Of a stretch of DNA of 64,000 nt, positions 18,853-27,709 are shown piece by piece. The DNA lies in the NCBI RefSeq assembly GCF_016917355.1, contig NZ_CP070304.1, positions 248,001 to 312,000 on the forward strand. The letters are read 5' to 3'. The translations under genes and the position numbers were made by a program. A model generated the notes under the pieces. That model did not search any database and had not been told where the DNA came from. It saw only the letters and a program-made list of their open reading frames with translations. The stretch comes from Glaciimonas sp. PAMC28666 (lineage in GTDB: Bacteria > Pseudomonadota > Gammaproteobacteria > Burkholderiales > Burkholderiaceae_D). Position 1 is the first letter of the stretch. The number at the start of each line of letters is the position of its first letter.

Positions 18853-20592
18853 TCAAGTTCTGCGCTGTACGCGGCCACCAATTAGCTGCGCCACGGCAAG
18901 GAGCGACGCATTATCAATACGCTGCTGCAGATCAATTGCCAGGCTATGCTTGTAATAGGGGCTTAGATCAAGGCCCACACCTAACCCGCAGATATCAAGC
19001 TTGCCAAGCTGCTCCTGGCGAGCAACGACTTGTTTGAGATGATTGCACAGATAGAAATCGTCGTTGGCCAGATTGGTGGCGCTATCCATGGGGCTTCCGT
19101 CTGAGATAACCATCAGAATACGTCTTTCTTCGTTGCGCAGTTGGAGACGGTTGCATGCCCATTCCACGGCTTCGCCATCGATCCCTTCACGGTATAGGTC
19201 AGCTTTCAGCAGTGCTGTAATATCGGGCCGTGCCCGACGCCATGATGTGTCGGCATCTTTATAGACCATATGTTGCAATTCGTTGAGGCGCCCCGGATGC
19301 GCCGGAGACCTGGCACGGACCCAATCCCGATGCGCCCTGCCACCATTCCATGCGCGGGTAGTAAATCCCAGCACTTCGCTGGCGACCCCAATTTTCTCCA
19401 ATGCTCGCACCAACACATCAATCATGACAGTAAGCGATTCTGCGTGAGTTTTCATTGACCCAGAGCAATCAATCAGAAAACTGACTACGCAATGTGTATC
19501 CGGCTTGAATTGTTCCTGCCGAAACAAGCGGCGTTCGGAAGGTGAGCTGATTAACTGTGCCAGTCGTCGGCCATCGATATAGCCATCCTCTTCTCCGAAT
19601 GACCAGTTGTCACGCTGGGGAAAGGCCAGCAATGCTCTTAAAGAGCGCGCCAATCGCGGGACGTTAATATTTAATTCGGAAATGCGCCGATCAATTTTTT
19701 CGCGATACTCACCAAGTAATTCTTTCCGCACCAGAGAACCAGCTTCAACTTGCGTGTCGTAGGCTGTCGTGAACCTGCTGTAACCATGCTCTGCATCATC
19801 CAATACCTTGCTAATGCCGCTGGCGGCGACGGCAATGGTGTCAGCTTCATCGTTGTCGAAGTTAAGCAAAAGCCTGAGTGCGTTCGCGCTCCGATCTTCT
19901 TTGCCATCGGCACTTATGTCATCATCCGACGCTTCGCTATCGCTACGCAGCATTTCGCCCACGATCTCGGCAATGGCGCAGGCATGCAGCGCGAAAGCGG
20001 CTTGGTTGCCGCACTCTTGACGCATGCCAAGCAAATGGATGCCCAATAGCGGCGCTATGGCAGCACGTGTGCTCTCGATGATTCCTTCCGTTTTTTCCAG
20101 CACCGGTTGCCCCGTCAGCCGCGACCAGCACACTTGAAACACGGTATATAGCAGAATACCTGTTGAACTCTCGGCCAGACCGGCGAGATAGAAGGCCGTT
20201 GACCATTCTTCAAACCGGTGATGCAGATTCCTTCGCATGCCCGGCATGGTTTCAGGCACCATCGTTTCCGCGCGCAGCTGTTCCAGCAATTCAAAAATGA
20301 GGCGTTCGACCGGTTGGATGGGACAGTATTGCTGATGGATGAGCAGGTCGGTATGTTGCAGACCCAAAGCGATACTATCCGCCACTCCCCGAAAGGAGCG
20401 AAAATCATCGCACAATGGATTTAACGAATCTGTTTGCAGGTGTGCGGCATGGATTGGGAGATAACGCTGTCCCTTGCGCAGACGACCAGCCTGCGTATGC
20501 ACGTCTCCCTCCCCGCTCACAGAGCGAATGACGGCGACACACAATTCGTCAATCTGCTGTTGCTGCCGCGTCCGATGCTGGGCCGTGTTCAC
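18853..20592 (-). CDS. CobT-like protein with C-terminal VWA domain
   Basis: A 579-residue protein resembling the CobT subunit of aerobic cobaltochelatase. It has a long N-terminal helical region, an acidic stretch (SDSEASDDDISADGKEDRS, about residues 220-238) and a C-terminal von Willebrand A domain with the MIDAS motif DCSGSMKT, then SWRRARPDITALLKADLYREG-like CobT sequence (key parts ALLKADLYREGIDGEA) and VISDGSPMD. The ATG overlaps the cobS stop (ATGA). CobT works with the AAA+ CobS to drive metal insertion by CobN, but no CobN or other cobalamin gene is in the window. It may serve another metalloenzyme or a distant CobN. Confidence 0.82.
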   Translation of the reverse strand: MNTAQHRTRQQQQIDELCVAVIRSVSGEGDVHTQAGRLRKGQRYLPIHAAHLQTDSLNPLCDDFRSFRGVADSIALGLQHTDLLIHQQYCPIQPVERLIFELLEQLRAETMVPETMPGMRRNLHHRFEEWSTAFYLAGLAESSTGILLYTVFQVCWSRLTGQPVLEKTEGIIESTRAAIAPLLGIHLLGMRQECGNQAAFALHACAIAEIVGEMLRSDSEASDDDISADGKEDRSANALRLLLNFDNDEADTIAVAASGISKVLDDAEHGYSRFTTAYDTQVEAGSLVRKELLGEYREKIDRRISELNINVPRLARSLRALLAFPQRDNWSFGEEDGYIDGRRLAQLISSPSERRLFRQEQFKPDTHCVVSFLIDCSGSMKTHAESLTVMIDVLVRALEKIGVASEVLGFTTRAWNGGRAHRDWVRARSPAHPGRLNELQHMVYKDADTSWRRARPDITALLKADLYREGIDGEAVEWACNRLQLRNEERRILMVISDGSPMDSATNLANDDFYLCNHLKQVVARQEQLGKLDICGLGVGLDLSPYYKHSLAIDLQQRIDNASLLAVAQLIGGRVQRRT

Positions 20593-21596
20593 ACTGCGTT
20601 TTTGATCTGGTGCAGATGCGATTCGATCAGTTCCTGATCGAAGCAGCGTTGGAAATATTCAGCGACAATGGCGCGTTCCGCTTCTTCACATTTATTGAGA
20701 AATGAAAGACGAAACGCTAACGCTGTGTCGGAAAATATCTGGCAGTTTTCTGCCCAGGTAATCACTGTGCGCGGCGACATGAGGCAGGATAGATCACCCA
20801 CCGCAAATCCCTTGCGCGTCAGTTCTGCGACCGCCACCATCGCGGCGACCAGTTTGGTGCCTTTCTCGTTAGCGTAAGCAGGCACGCGGGCCTGGACGAT
20901 GGCGATCTCCTCATTTGGCGGCAGGTAATTTAACGACGCGACAATATTCCAGCGATCAATCTGAGCATGGTTTAAGGCCTGGGTACCGTGATACAAGCCG
21001 TTAAGATTACCGAGGCCAATCGTATTTGATGTGGCAAAAAGACGGAACGAAGGATGCGAATGAATGACGCGATTTTGATCCAGCAGGGTGAATTTTCCGT
21101 CGCGCTCAAGGATGCGCTGAATCACAAACATGACGTCTGGTCGTCCTGCATCGTATTCATCAAATATCAACGCCATCGGACGCTGTAGAGCCCACGGCAC
21201 GATGCCTTCCTGAAATTCGGTGATCTGTTTTCCATCACGCAAGACAATGGTGTCTTTGCCCACCAGATCCAGACGGCTGATGTGACCGTCCAAATTGACA
21301 CGAATACAAGGCCAGTTGAGGCGCGCTGCAACCTGTTCGATATGGGTGGACTTGCCAGTGCCGTGCAAGCCTTGTACCATCACGCGCCGATTCCAGGTAA
21401 AGCCGGCCAATATCGCTAGCGTCACGTCGGCGTTAAAGCGATACGCATCGTCGATGTCCGGCACATGGGTGTCGCGCTCGCTAAATGCAGGCACCTTGAG
21501 ATCGGAGTCAATTCCGAATAATGTGCGTACTGACACCATTTGGTCGGCGTTGGCGAGAAAGTGCGCCTGGTGTTTTGCTTGAGATGGTGCGGTCAC
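20589..21596 (-). CDS. CobS-like AAA+ ATPase (MoxR/chelatase class)
   Basis: A 335-residue AAA+ ATPase matching CobS. The N-terminus has FGIDSDLKVPAFSERDTHVP, Walker A is GLHGTGKSTHIEQ, Walker B is ALIFDEYDAGRPDV, and sensor 1 is FATSNTIGLGN. It forms the motor ring of cobaltochelatase-like complexes together with CobT. The gene starts 11 bp after the IclR gene upstream and overlaps cobT by 4 bp. Its place inside a sulfonate locus without cobN is unusual. Family assignment is firm; the client is unknown. Confidence 0.85.
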   Translation of the reverse strand: MTAPSQAKHQAHFLANADQMVSVRTLFGIDSDLKVPAFSERDTHVPDIDDAYRFNADVTLAILAGFTWNRRVMVQGLHGTGKSTHIEQVAARLNWPCIRVNLDGHISRLDLVGKDTIVLRDGKQITEFQEGIVPWALQRPMALIFDEYDAGRPDVMFVIQRILERDGKFTLLDQNRVIHSHPSFRLFATSNTIGLGNLNGLYHGTQALNHAQIDRWNIVASLNYLPPNEEIAIVQARVPAYANEKGTKLVAAMVAVAELTRKGFAVGDLSCLMSPRTVITWAENCQIFSDTALAFRLSFLNKCEEAERAIVAEYFQRCFDQELIESHLHQIKNAV

Positions 21597-21606
21597 GACT
21601 GTTTCC

Positions 21607-22452
21607 TTATTTTACGATGGTTGCGCTGCTTCCGCTGGTTCCGACACTTAGTACTGACGCTGTCTCGGATTCGATCGCGGCCAGCGCTTTGGCGGCACGC
21701 TGCAACGCTGGGAGGAAATGCAATGCCTTTTCATGTGTCAACCGCATGATCGGCGCTTGAATCGCCACCGCCAGATTGGAGCGCCCTTCGGTGGTGGGAA
21801 CCAATACTGCGACACATAGCAATCCCGGCAGGAACTCTTCGTTATCGATGGCATAACCATTGCGTCGCACTGTCTCAAGCTCTTGCTCAAGCTTGACGGG
21901 ATCGGTTTCGGTATTGTTGGTGTATTTAATCATGGGCATATGCGCCAGCAAGCGTCGCCGTTGCATTGGCGTCATTTGGGCCAAAAACAACTTTCCGGTG
22001 GAGGAGCAATGCGCGGGGACCCGCGATCCCGGATGTAAGTAAAAGCGCAATGGCGCAACAGTTTCCATGCGATCCAGATAAACAACCTCGCTGCCAGTAA
22101 AGGCTGTGAGGTTGCAGCTTTCGCCCACTTCTTCCATCAATTGGCGCAGCACGTTATGCCGCGCGCCGTGGTAGGTATTATTGATCAACAAATTCGACGC
22201 CAGTTTGCGCAGTCGAACGCCGGTGCTGTAATGGCGACCATCGCCTTCCCTTTGCAGCACGCCCACGCCTTCAAGTTGTTGCAGCATGCGGTGCACGGTC
22301 GGCTTGGGCAGACCGGTTTCTTCGACCATGTCCTGAAGCGAGAAAGGTTGATCCTTCTCGGCAATCACTTCCAGCAATGCGAACAAGCGCATCGTTGGCG
22401 TATCGCCATCTATTTTCTCTTGCTCCGGCTTTTCTACGGAATTGATATTCAT
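21607..22452 (-). CDS. IclR-family transcriptional regulator
   Basis: A 281-residue IclR regulator. Its winged helix is SLQDMVEETGLPKPTVHRML and its effector domain has GESCNLTAFTGSEVVYLDRM and HCSSTGKLFLAQM. It is divergent from the tauABC genes and lies 10 bp upstream of cobS on the same strand, so it probably leads the cobS-cobT-dadA-like operon. It may control both that operon and tauABC. It is the third IclR protein in 15 kb and resembles the other two closely enough to suggest duplication, which an alignment would settle. Confidence 0.88.
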   Translation of the reverse strand: MNINSVEKPEQEKIDGDTPTMRLFALLEVIAEKDQPFSLQDMVEETGLPKPTVHRMLQQLEGVGVLQREGDGRHYSTGVRLRKLASNLLINNTYHGARHNVLRQLMEEVGESCNLTAFTGSEVVYLDRMETVAPLRFYLHPGSRVPAHCSSTGKLFLAQMTPMQRRRLLAHMPMIKYTNNTETDPVKLEQELETVRRNGYAIDNEEFLPGLLCVAVLVPTTEGRSNLAVAIQAPIMRLTHEKALHFLPALQRAAKALAAIESETASVLSVGTSGSSATIVK

Positions 22453-22564
22453 ATGGCTACATTATAGATTTATTCTGATTTAAGAAACAAAACGTCTCGA
22501 TATTTGCAATAAATAGTTTGACGAGTGCATTTTTACGTTTTACATTACTACAAATATAAAAAAA

Positions 22565-22592
22565 TTGGAACAATTTGTACGACTTTCCAATA
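22565..22592. promoter_or_regulatory. dyad upstream of tauA, candidate IclR operator
   Basis: ATTGGAA and TTCCAAT are perfect 7-bp inverted arms separated by 14 bases. The 475-bp gap between the IclR gene and tauA holds no convincing gene; short AGGAG-led ATGs at 22606 and 22618 open frames of about 39 and 13 codons that I do not annotate. Confidence 0.4.
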
Positions 22593-22926
22593 AATTACTT
22601 AAGGAGATGGATTTTGATGACATTCAAGTCTTCGATATTACTTTCACCAAGCCAATAACACGTCGCAGTTTCGCAGATGGTTCCGTGCGCGGCCCGGGGC
22701 GACTATCCAGCCATTTTTCCCTGTGATGCCAAAAGCACAATAAGAGACACAGCAGCAAAAAATCAACCCTACCTTATCAGGAGTCAGAAACCTAAAAAAA
22801 CCAACCGAATTACGCTAAAAAATGATTAAACCGTACCCCTTGAGCCCACTCAAGCGACGCGAACATCCCTTAAATTCAAACTTACAGCACGAAAGTGCAT
22901 TTGTATAACAACTGGATGGAGACAGC

Positions 22927-23958
22927 ATGAAAAACACACTAAAAAAAATTAAACACCTGTTATGCGGCGGGATCGCCATGGCATTGGTCGCTACTTCCTG
23001 CGGCGCATTAGCGCAGCAAAAAGAAGTCACGATCGCCTACCAACAAATCAACGGACCATTTTTGGAAGTAGTCGCCAGCGGCGCTATTGAAAAAGCGACC
23101 GGCTACAAGATTGACTGGCGCAAATTTGATTCGGGCGCAAAGGTGGCGACTGCCATGGCGTCGGGCGATGTACAAATAGGCGTGATCGGCTCCAGCCCGC
23201 TCACCGCTGCCGTTAGTCGTGGCGTCGACGTGCAACTGTTCTGGATTCAGGACGACATCAATCAGGCCGAGGCCATGGTTGCGCGGAATGGTTCCGGGAT
23301 TAATACCCCTGCCGATTTAAAGGGTAAAAAAATTGGCGTACCGTTTGCTTCGACCACGCATTTTCACACCATGTTTGCGCTCGAACTGTGGGGTATCAAG
23401 CCCACTGAAGTACAACTGTTGAATATGCAGCCCAATCAGATCGCCGCAGCCTGGGAGCGCGGTGATATCGACGCTGCTTATGTGTGGGACCCGGCGCTCA
23501 GCAAAATCAAACAAACCGGCAAGGTGTTAGTGACTTCCGGAGAGTTGAGCAAAAAGGGTAAGGCAACTTTTGACGGCATGGCGGTGGACCGTAAATGGGG
23601 CGAGGCGAACGCGGACTTTATGGCCAAGTTTGTAAAAATTGCAGCGGCGGCAGATGCGGCCTACCGCAGCAATCCAAAAAGCTGGACCATTGATTCGAAA
23701 GAGGTGAAGGCCAACGTCAAGCTTTCTGGCGCTGAAGCGAAGGATGTGGCCGCATCGGTTGCTTTGTACGCGTATCCCGGCATTCAGGAACAGGCGTCAC
23801 CAACCTGGTTGGGCGGCGGTGCCAATGGTGGGGTGGCCAAAGCGCTGTTGGCAACCGCAGTATTTTTGAAGGGCGAAGGAAAGATTGATGCGCTCGGCAA
23901 AGACTACAGCCAATACGTGACTTCCCGATATGCGAATGCCGCGATGCAGTTGAAGTGA
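22927..23958 (+). CDS. tauA: taurine/sulfonate ABC transporter periplasmic binding protein TauA
   Basis: A 343-residue periplasmic solute-binding protein of the TauA/SsuA group. The N-terminal signal peptide ends around ALAQQ, and the mature start is KEVTIAYQQINGPF. Ligand-lobe features are IGVIGSSPLTAAVSRGVD and GKKIGVPFASTTHFH. It captures taurine in the periplasm and hands it to TauBC. GGAGA lies before the ATG. Together with tauB and tauC it forms an operon ended by the terminator at 25883. Another sulfonate ligand is possible. Confidence 0.88.
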   Translation: MKNTLKKIKHLLCGGIAMALVATSCGALAQQKEVTIAYQQINGPFLEVVASGAIEKATGYKIDWRKFDSGAKVATAMASGDVQIGVIGSSPLTAAVSRGVDVQLFWIQDDINQAEAMVARNGSGINTPADLKGKKIGVPFASTTHFHTMFALELWGIKPTEVQLLNMQPNQIAAAWERGDIDAAYVWDPALSKIKQTGKVLVTSGELSKKGKATFDGMAVDRKWGEANADFMAKFVKIAAAADAAYRSNPKSWTIDSKEVKANVKLSGAEAKDVAASVALYAYPGIQEQASPTWLGGGANGGVAKALLATAVFLKGEGKIDALGKDYSQYVTSRYANAAMQLK

Positions 23959-24076
23959 GCTGACTCGGCTGCACTGAGCTTACGTCATCTATCGCCAGTG
24001 CCTTTGTATGCATCTACCCGCTGAACAAAGGGTAGATGTAGAGGACTATCAAAAGCGCACCGTACAAGGAATGAAA

Positions 24077-24892
24077 ATGGAAAATTTACGCGTTAAAGAC
24101 GTCAGCGTCATCTACCCCGGCAAAACTGCCGGTGAGAGAACGCACGCATTAGACAATATTAATCTGGATATAAACTGTGGCGATTTCGTCGTCGCGCTGG
24201 GCGCTTCGGGCTGCGGCAAGACAACGCTGTTGAGCTTGCTGGCAGGATTTATTTCCCCCTCTAAAGGCGAAATTCTACTCGGTGACCGCAAAATTAACGG
24301 TCCCGGTTCGGATCGCGGCGTCGTGTTTCAAAAGCACGCCCTTCTGCCATGGCTGAACGTTATCGAAAACGCCGAGTTCGGTCTCAAGCTCCAGGGTGTA
24401 AAAAAACAGGAGCGCCGTGAGATTGCGGCCAAAAATCTGGCGCTGGTTGGCTTGCAGGATTTTCACGAACGGATGATTTACCAACTTTCTGGAGGTATGC
24501 AGCAACGTGTCGGTATCGCCCGTGCGTTAACCTGTGGCCCAGCGATGTTGCTAATGGATGAACCGATGGCAGCGCTGGACGCCTTGACCCGGGAGACGAT
24601 ACAAGAGCTGTTACTGGATATCTGGAAAAAAACCCAAACCATGTTTTTTTTCATTACACATAGCGTTGATGAAGCCTTGTTTCTGGCCAATCGCCTGATT
24701 GTCATGTCGCCGCGCCCGGGGCGCATTACCCATAGCTATGACCTGGATTTTAACCAGCGCTTCCTTGAATGCCGTGATGCAAGAGCAGTTAAATCCAGTC
24801 CGGATTTCATTAAAATGCGAGAAACCGTTCTGAATATCATTTACGGCGACGAGCGCGCCGCAGCAAGGTCGGAGGTGCCCGCACATGCATGA
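24077..24892 (+). CDS. tauB: taurine ABC transporter ATP-binding protein TauB
   Basis: A 271-residue ABC ATPase. Walker A is GASGCGKTT, the signature is LSGGMQQRVGIARAL, Walker B is LLMDEPMAALD and the switch His is in FFITHSVDEAL. The ATG at 24077 follows AAGGA by six bases; the longer frame from 24008 is not favoured. It energises the taurine/sulfonate importer. Its TGA overlaps the tauC start by eight bases, indicating coupled translation. Confidence 0.88.
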   Translation: MENLRVKDVSVIYPGKTAGERTHALDNINLDINCGDFVVALGASGCGKTTLLSLLAGFISPSKGEILLGDRKINGPGSDRGVVFQKHALLPWLNVIENAEFGLKLQGVKKQERREIAAKNLALVGLQDFHERMIYQLSGGMQQRVGIARALTCGPAMLLMDEPMAALDALTRETIQELLLDIWKKTQTMFFFITHSVDEALFLANRLIVMSPRPGRITHSYDLDFNQRFLECRDARAVKSSPDFIKMRETVLNIIYGDERAAARSEVPAHA

Positions 24893-25841
24893 TCTTAATG
24901 TGACGTCAGTGTCACCCTTCCCTTCCAACACCAAAGCAGTTTCCGGGGGACCCATCATGAAAGCACCAGAAAGCGAAAGAAACACAAGGAGCCGACCAGC
25001 AAGAAAGGAAGGGCTGTTGTCTCGCATGTTTCCACATAAACCGGCAAAACCGGGAGAGGCTTTTGGCGCGCCCGGCCAGGGAAGCTCACGCACAATTGGC
25101 ACGGTGACCGTGATCACCCTGTTCTTGCTTTGGTACGCGATCACCGCTACCGGTCTGGTCAAGCCGTTATTCCTCCCATCGCCCAAGGCAGTCTGGGACA
25201 AATTTATCCTGGTGTCTACCGTGGGTTTTGCGGGATCAACATTGCTTCAGCACACGCTAACCAGTCTGGCACGCGTGTTCGGGGCTTTTTCTCTCGCCTG
25301 TTTGTTTGCGATTCCGATCGGCATCATGATGGGCGTGAGCCGGGTTGCCCGTGGCTTGTTCGATCCACCGATTGAATTCTATCGGCCATTGCCACCGTTG
25401 GCGTATTTGCCGCTGGTGATCATCTGGTTCGGGATCGGTGAGTTCTCCAAGGTTTATCTGATTTTTCTGGCGATTTTTGCACCACTGGCTATCGCTGCCC
25501 GCTCCGGGGTGCGGTCGGTCTCGATTGAGCAGATACACGCGGCGTATTCGATGGGTGCTTCACGGGTTCAAGTCATCGTTCATGTGATTCTGAAAGCGGC
25601 TATCCCTGAAATTTTTACCGGGATGCGGATCGGTATCGGCGTCGGCTGGACGACTTTGGTCGCAGGCGAGATGGTCGCCTCAACCCGAGGACTCGGTTTC
25701 ATGGTGCTGAGTGCTTCGGAGTTTTTGGCAAGCGACGTCGCGATCATGGGGATTATCGTCATCGGTTTCTTCGCCTTCATTTTTGATCTGCTGATGCGCT
25801 ATCTTGAGCGCATTATTGTTCCCTGGAAGGGTATGGTTTAG
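24885..25841 (+). CDS. tauC: taurine ABC transporter permease TauC
   Basis: A 318-residue ABC permease of the SsuC/TauC type. A hydrophilic N-terminus of about 65 residues is longer than usual. The EAA loop motif region reads EQIHAAYSMGASRVQV, and several membrane segments follow. The ATG at 24885 has a strong GGAGGT nine bases upstream inside tauB, so the long N-terminus is probably real, although a start at 24957 (MKAPES) is possible. It forms the membrane channel of the importer. Confidence 0.88.
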   Translation: MHDLNVTSVSPFPSNTKAVSGGPIMKAPESERNTRSRPARKEGLLSRMFPHKPAKPGEAFGAPGQGSSRTIGTVTVITLFLLWYAITATGLVKPLFLPSPKAVWDKFILVSTVGFAGSTLLQHTLTSLARVFGAFSLACLFAIPIGIMMGVSRVARGLFDPPIEFYRPLPPLAYLPLVIIWFGIGEFSKVYLIFLAIFAPLAIAARSGVRSVSIEQIHAAYSMGASRVQVIVHVILKAAIPEIFTGMRIGIGVGWTTLVAGEMVASTRGLGFMVLSASEFLASDVAIMGIIVIGFFAFIFDLLMRYLERIIVPWKGMV

Positions 25842-25882
25842 CGCCATAAGGAACCAGGGATCACTTTGAAGTTTAGGCTAGC

Positions 25883-25926
25883 GAGGTTATTTGAGACCGG
25901 TATCGGTCACAAATAACCTCTTTTTT
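25883..25926 (+). terminator. intrinsic terminator of tauABC
   Basis: An 11-bp stem GAGGTTATTTG / CAAATAACCTC encloses a second small stem (GACCG/CGGTC) and is followed by six T residues. Confidence 0.9.
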
Positions 25927-26020
25927 ATGGCGACCTGCGATTTGGCATTCTCCGACGCCATGGTGGTTATTCGAGCTTTGTGTTCGGATCGCCTGAAGTA
26001 TCGGCAAGAAATTTTAATAA

Positions 26021-26049
26021 AAAAAACACGGCTTTAAACCGTGTTTTTT
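26021..26049. terminator. bidirectional terminator downstream of thiG
   Basis: AAAAAACACGG / CCGTGTTTTTT with a CTTTAAA loop. On the minus strand it follows thiG (stop at 26118) at about 70 bases; it could also act on read-through from tauC. Confidence 0.8.
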
Positions 26050-26117
26050 TGTCCTGCTTACTTTAGTTTCTCTTTAACTCTTTCAAGCATATTTCTGCAA
26101 GCAGAGCATCGGTACTG

Positions 26118-26927
26118 TCAGGAAATGCGCCCTGCCATCGGTGACGACGGCGACGCTGCAAAGCGTTTCGGTATCCGCCCAGCCAGATAGGCTTCACGCC
26201 CGGCCTGTACCGCGAGTCGCATGGCACGTGCCATGCCGATAGGATCGCGTGCACCGGCAATTGCTGTGTTCATCAATACCCCGTCGCACCCTAATTCCAT
26301 CGCAATCGCCGCATCGGAGGCGGTGCCGACACCGGCATCGACCAGCACAGGAACGTTAGCCTGTTCAATGATCAGGGATAAATTCCATGGATTGAGGATA
26401 CCCATGCCGGAACCGATTAATGAAGCCAGCGGCATAATGGCGACGCAACCGATTTGCTCCAACATCTTGGCCTGGATGGGATCGTCGCTGCAATAAACCA
26501 TGACATCGAAACCGTCTCGCACCAATATTTCTGCAGCTTTCAGGGTTTCCGGCATGTTCGGGAACAGATTTTTTTCATCACCCAACACTTCCAGTTTGAC
26601 CAGCTTGTGACCGTTCAGCAATTCACGCGCGAGTTGCAAGGTGTAGACCGCATCCTCTGCGTTATAACAGCCGCCGGTGTTCGGTAAAATCGTAAATTCT
26701 GATGGCGGTACCGCGTCCAGCAAACTGGGCGCATGCTCGTCCTGACCAATGTTTACCCGCCGGATCGTCACAGTGACGATCCCGGTGCCGCTGGCATCGA
26801 CCGCGGCGCGGGTCTCTGCAAAGTCACGGTATTTGCCGGTCCCGACCAAGAGGCGCGACCTGTAGCGGACGCCTGCGATGGTCAACCTGTCGTCTATCGC
26901 TTGCCCTTGTTGCTGATATGCATTCAT
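26118..26927 (-). CDS. thiG: thiazole synthase ThiG
   Basis: A 269-residue ThiG, which builds the thiazole phosphate of thiamine from DXP, glycine imine and ThiS-thiocarboxylate. Conserved segments are [39 protein letters not shown] (with the probable Schiff-base Lys), [18 protein letters not shown] and [12 protein letters not shown] use the ATG at 26927; a TTG at 26942 is also in frame. It is stand-alone: no thiS, thiO, thiC or thiE is near and no TPP riboswitch is seen. It lies 110 bp after the sulfite dehydrogenase genes on the same strand and may be cotranscribed. The nearby Xsc needs ThDP, which may explain its position. Confidence 0.9.
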   Translation of the reverse strand: MNAYQQQGQAIDDRLTIAGVRYRSRLLVGTGKYRDFAETRAAVDASGTGIVTVTIRRVNIGQDEHAPSLLDAVPPSEFTILPNTGGCYNAEDAVYTLQLARELLNGHKLVKLEVLGDEKNLFPNMPETLKAAEILVRDGFDVMVYCSDDPIQAKMLEQIGCVAIMPLASLIGSGMGILNPWNLSLIIEQANVPVLVDAGVGTASDAAIAMELGCDGVLMNTAIAGARDPIGMARAMRLAVQAGREAYLAGRIPKRFAASPSSPMAGRIS

Positions 26928-27036
26928 TAAAATTTCTTTCAAAAAACCTCATTTGCGATGGCTGAAGCTGCCGCCATTCGGTCAGCTCCAGAGACCGAAT
27001 TAAGCGGTGTTAGATTAGTTAGCGCGGCGATTAATA

Positions 27037-27699
27037 TTATTTTTGTTTCAAAACAAAATCCGCCAGAGACCGTAACTCGTCCGGCGATAGCGCTGCGTAT
27101 GACGGCATCGGTACCGCGCCCCAACGCCCGCTGCCGCCACTTCTGATGTTTGCCATCACTTTACTCACGGCGTCTTTATCAGAGGCATACTTGAGTGCGA
27201 CATCGCGGTAAGCCGGACCTACGACCTTCTTTTCAATGGCATGGCAACTCAGGCACGCGTTATTTTGCAAGAGCACATTGACGTCCTGCACCTTGCCTGA
27301 AGCGGGTGGCACAGGTGTCACCGCGGCTACAGGTAAAGCAGCGGCGCTTTGTGTTGGCGGGGGACTGGTTCTGGCAACGCTATAGGTATTGACCAGATAG
27401 TCGGTAATCAGCGCCACATCAGCATCAGCCACGGGAGCGTTAAACACCATTTTCATCCGCTTAACCTGCGTTTCCCAATAGCTGCGCGGGGTGCTGGTCG
27501 GTTGATATTCTGCGTAGTGGGCCGAGTGACAAATCATGCAAGCCTGCAGCACTTTTTGATAGCCCGGCAGAGGCGACTCCCGCCACGCAATGGTCTCCGG
27601 CGGCAGGGTAATCTCTTTGGCCGAAGCGGACGCAGAAAAGCCAATAACAGGGATGGATAGGACGAGCAGGCTCAAGGAGAAGACAGAAAGTTTTTTCAT
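27037..27699 (-). CDS. sorB: dihaem cytochrome c, probable sulfite dehydrogenase subunit SorB
   Basis: A 220-residue exported cytochrome c. The signal peptide runs from the ATG at 27699 (MKKLSVFSLSLLVLSIPVIG) to about ASA-KE; a longer frame from 27945 overlaps sorA and is rejected. Two haem-binding CxxCH motifs are visible, CMICH and CLSCH, so it should carry two haems, with a Pro/Ala linker between the domains. It follows the SorA-like gene by 10 bp and would accept its electrons. Classical SorB is monohaem, so the symbol is by role. Confidence 0.78.
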   Translation of the reverse strand: MKKLSVFSLSLLVLSIPVIGFSASASAKEITLPPETIAWRESPLPGYQKVLQACMICHSAHYAEYQPTSTPRSYWETQVKRMKMVFNAPVADADVALITDYLVNTYSVARTSPPPTQSAAALPVAAVTPVPPASGKVQDVNVLLQNNACLSCHAIEKKVVGPAYRDVALKYASDKDAVSKVMANIRSGGSGRWGAVPMPSYAALSPDELRSLADFVLKQK

Positions 27700-27709
27700 G
27701 GAATGCCTC

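Noticed and set aside
22606-22725. Short ORFs after AGGAG upstream of tauA (about 39 and 13 codons)
   Set aside because: Translation signals look good, but no conserved product or attenuator structure is visible and tauA starts 200 bp further on.
26928-27036. TPP riboswitch before thiG
   Set aside because: The 110-bp gap does not show the conserved TPP riboswitch segments (CUGAGA and related).
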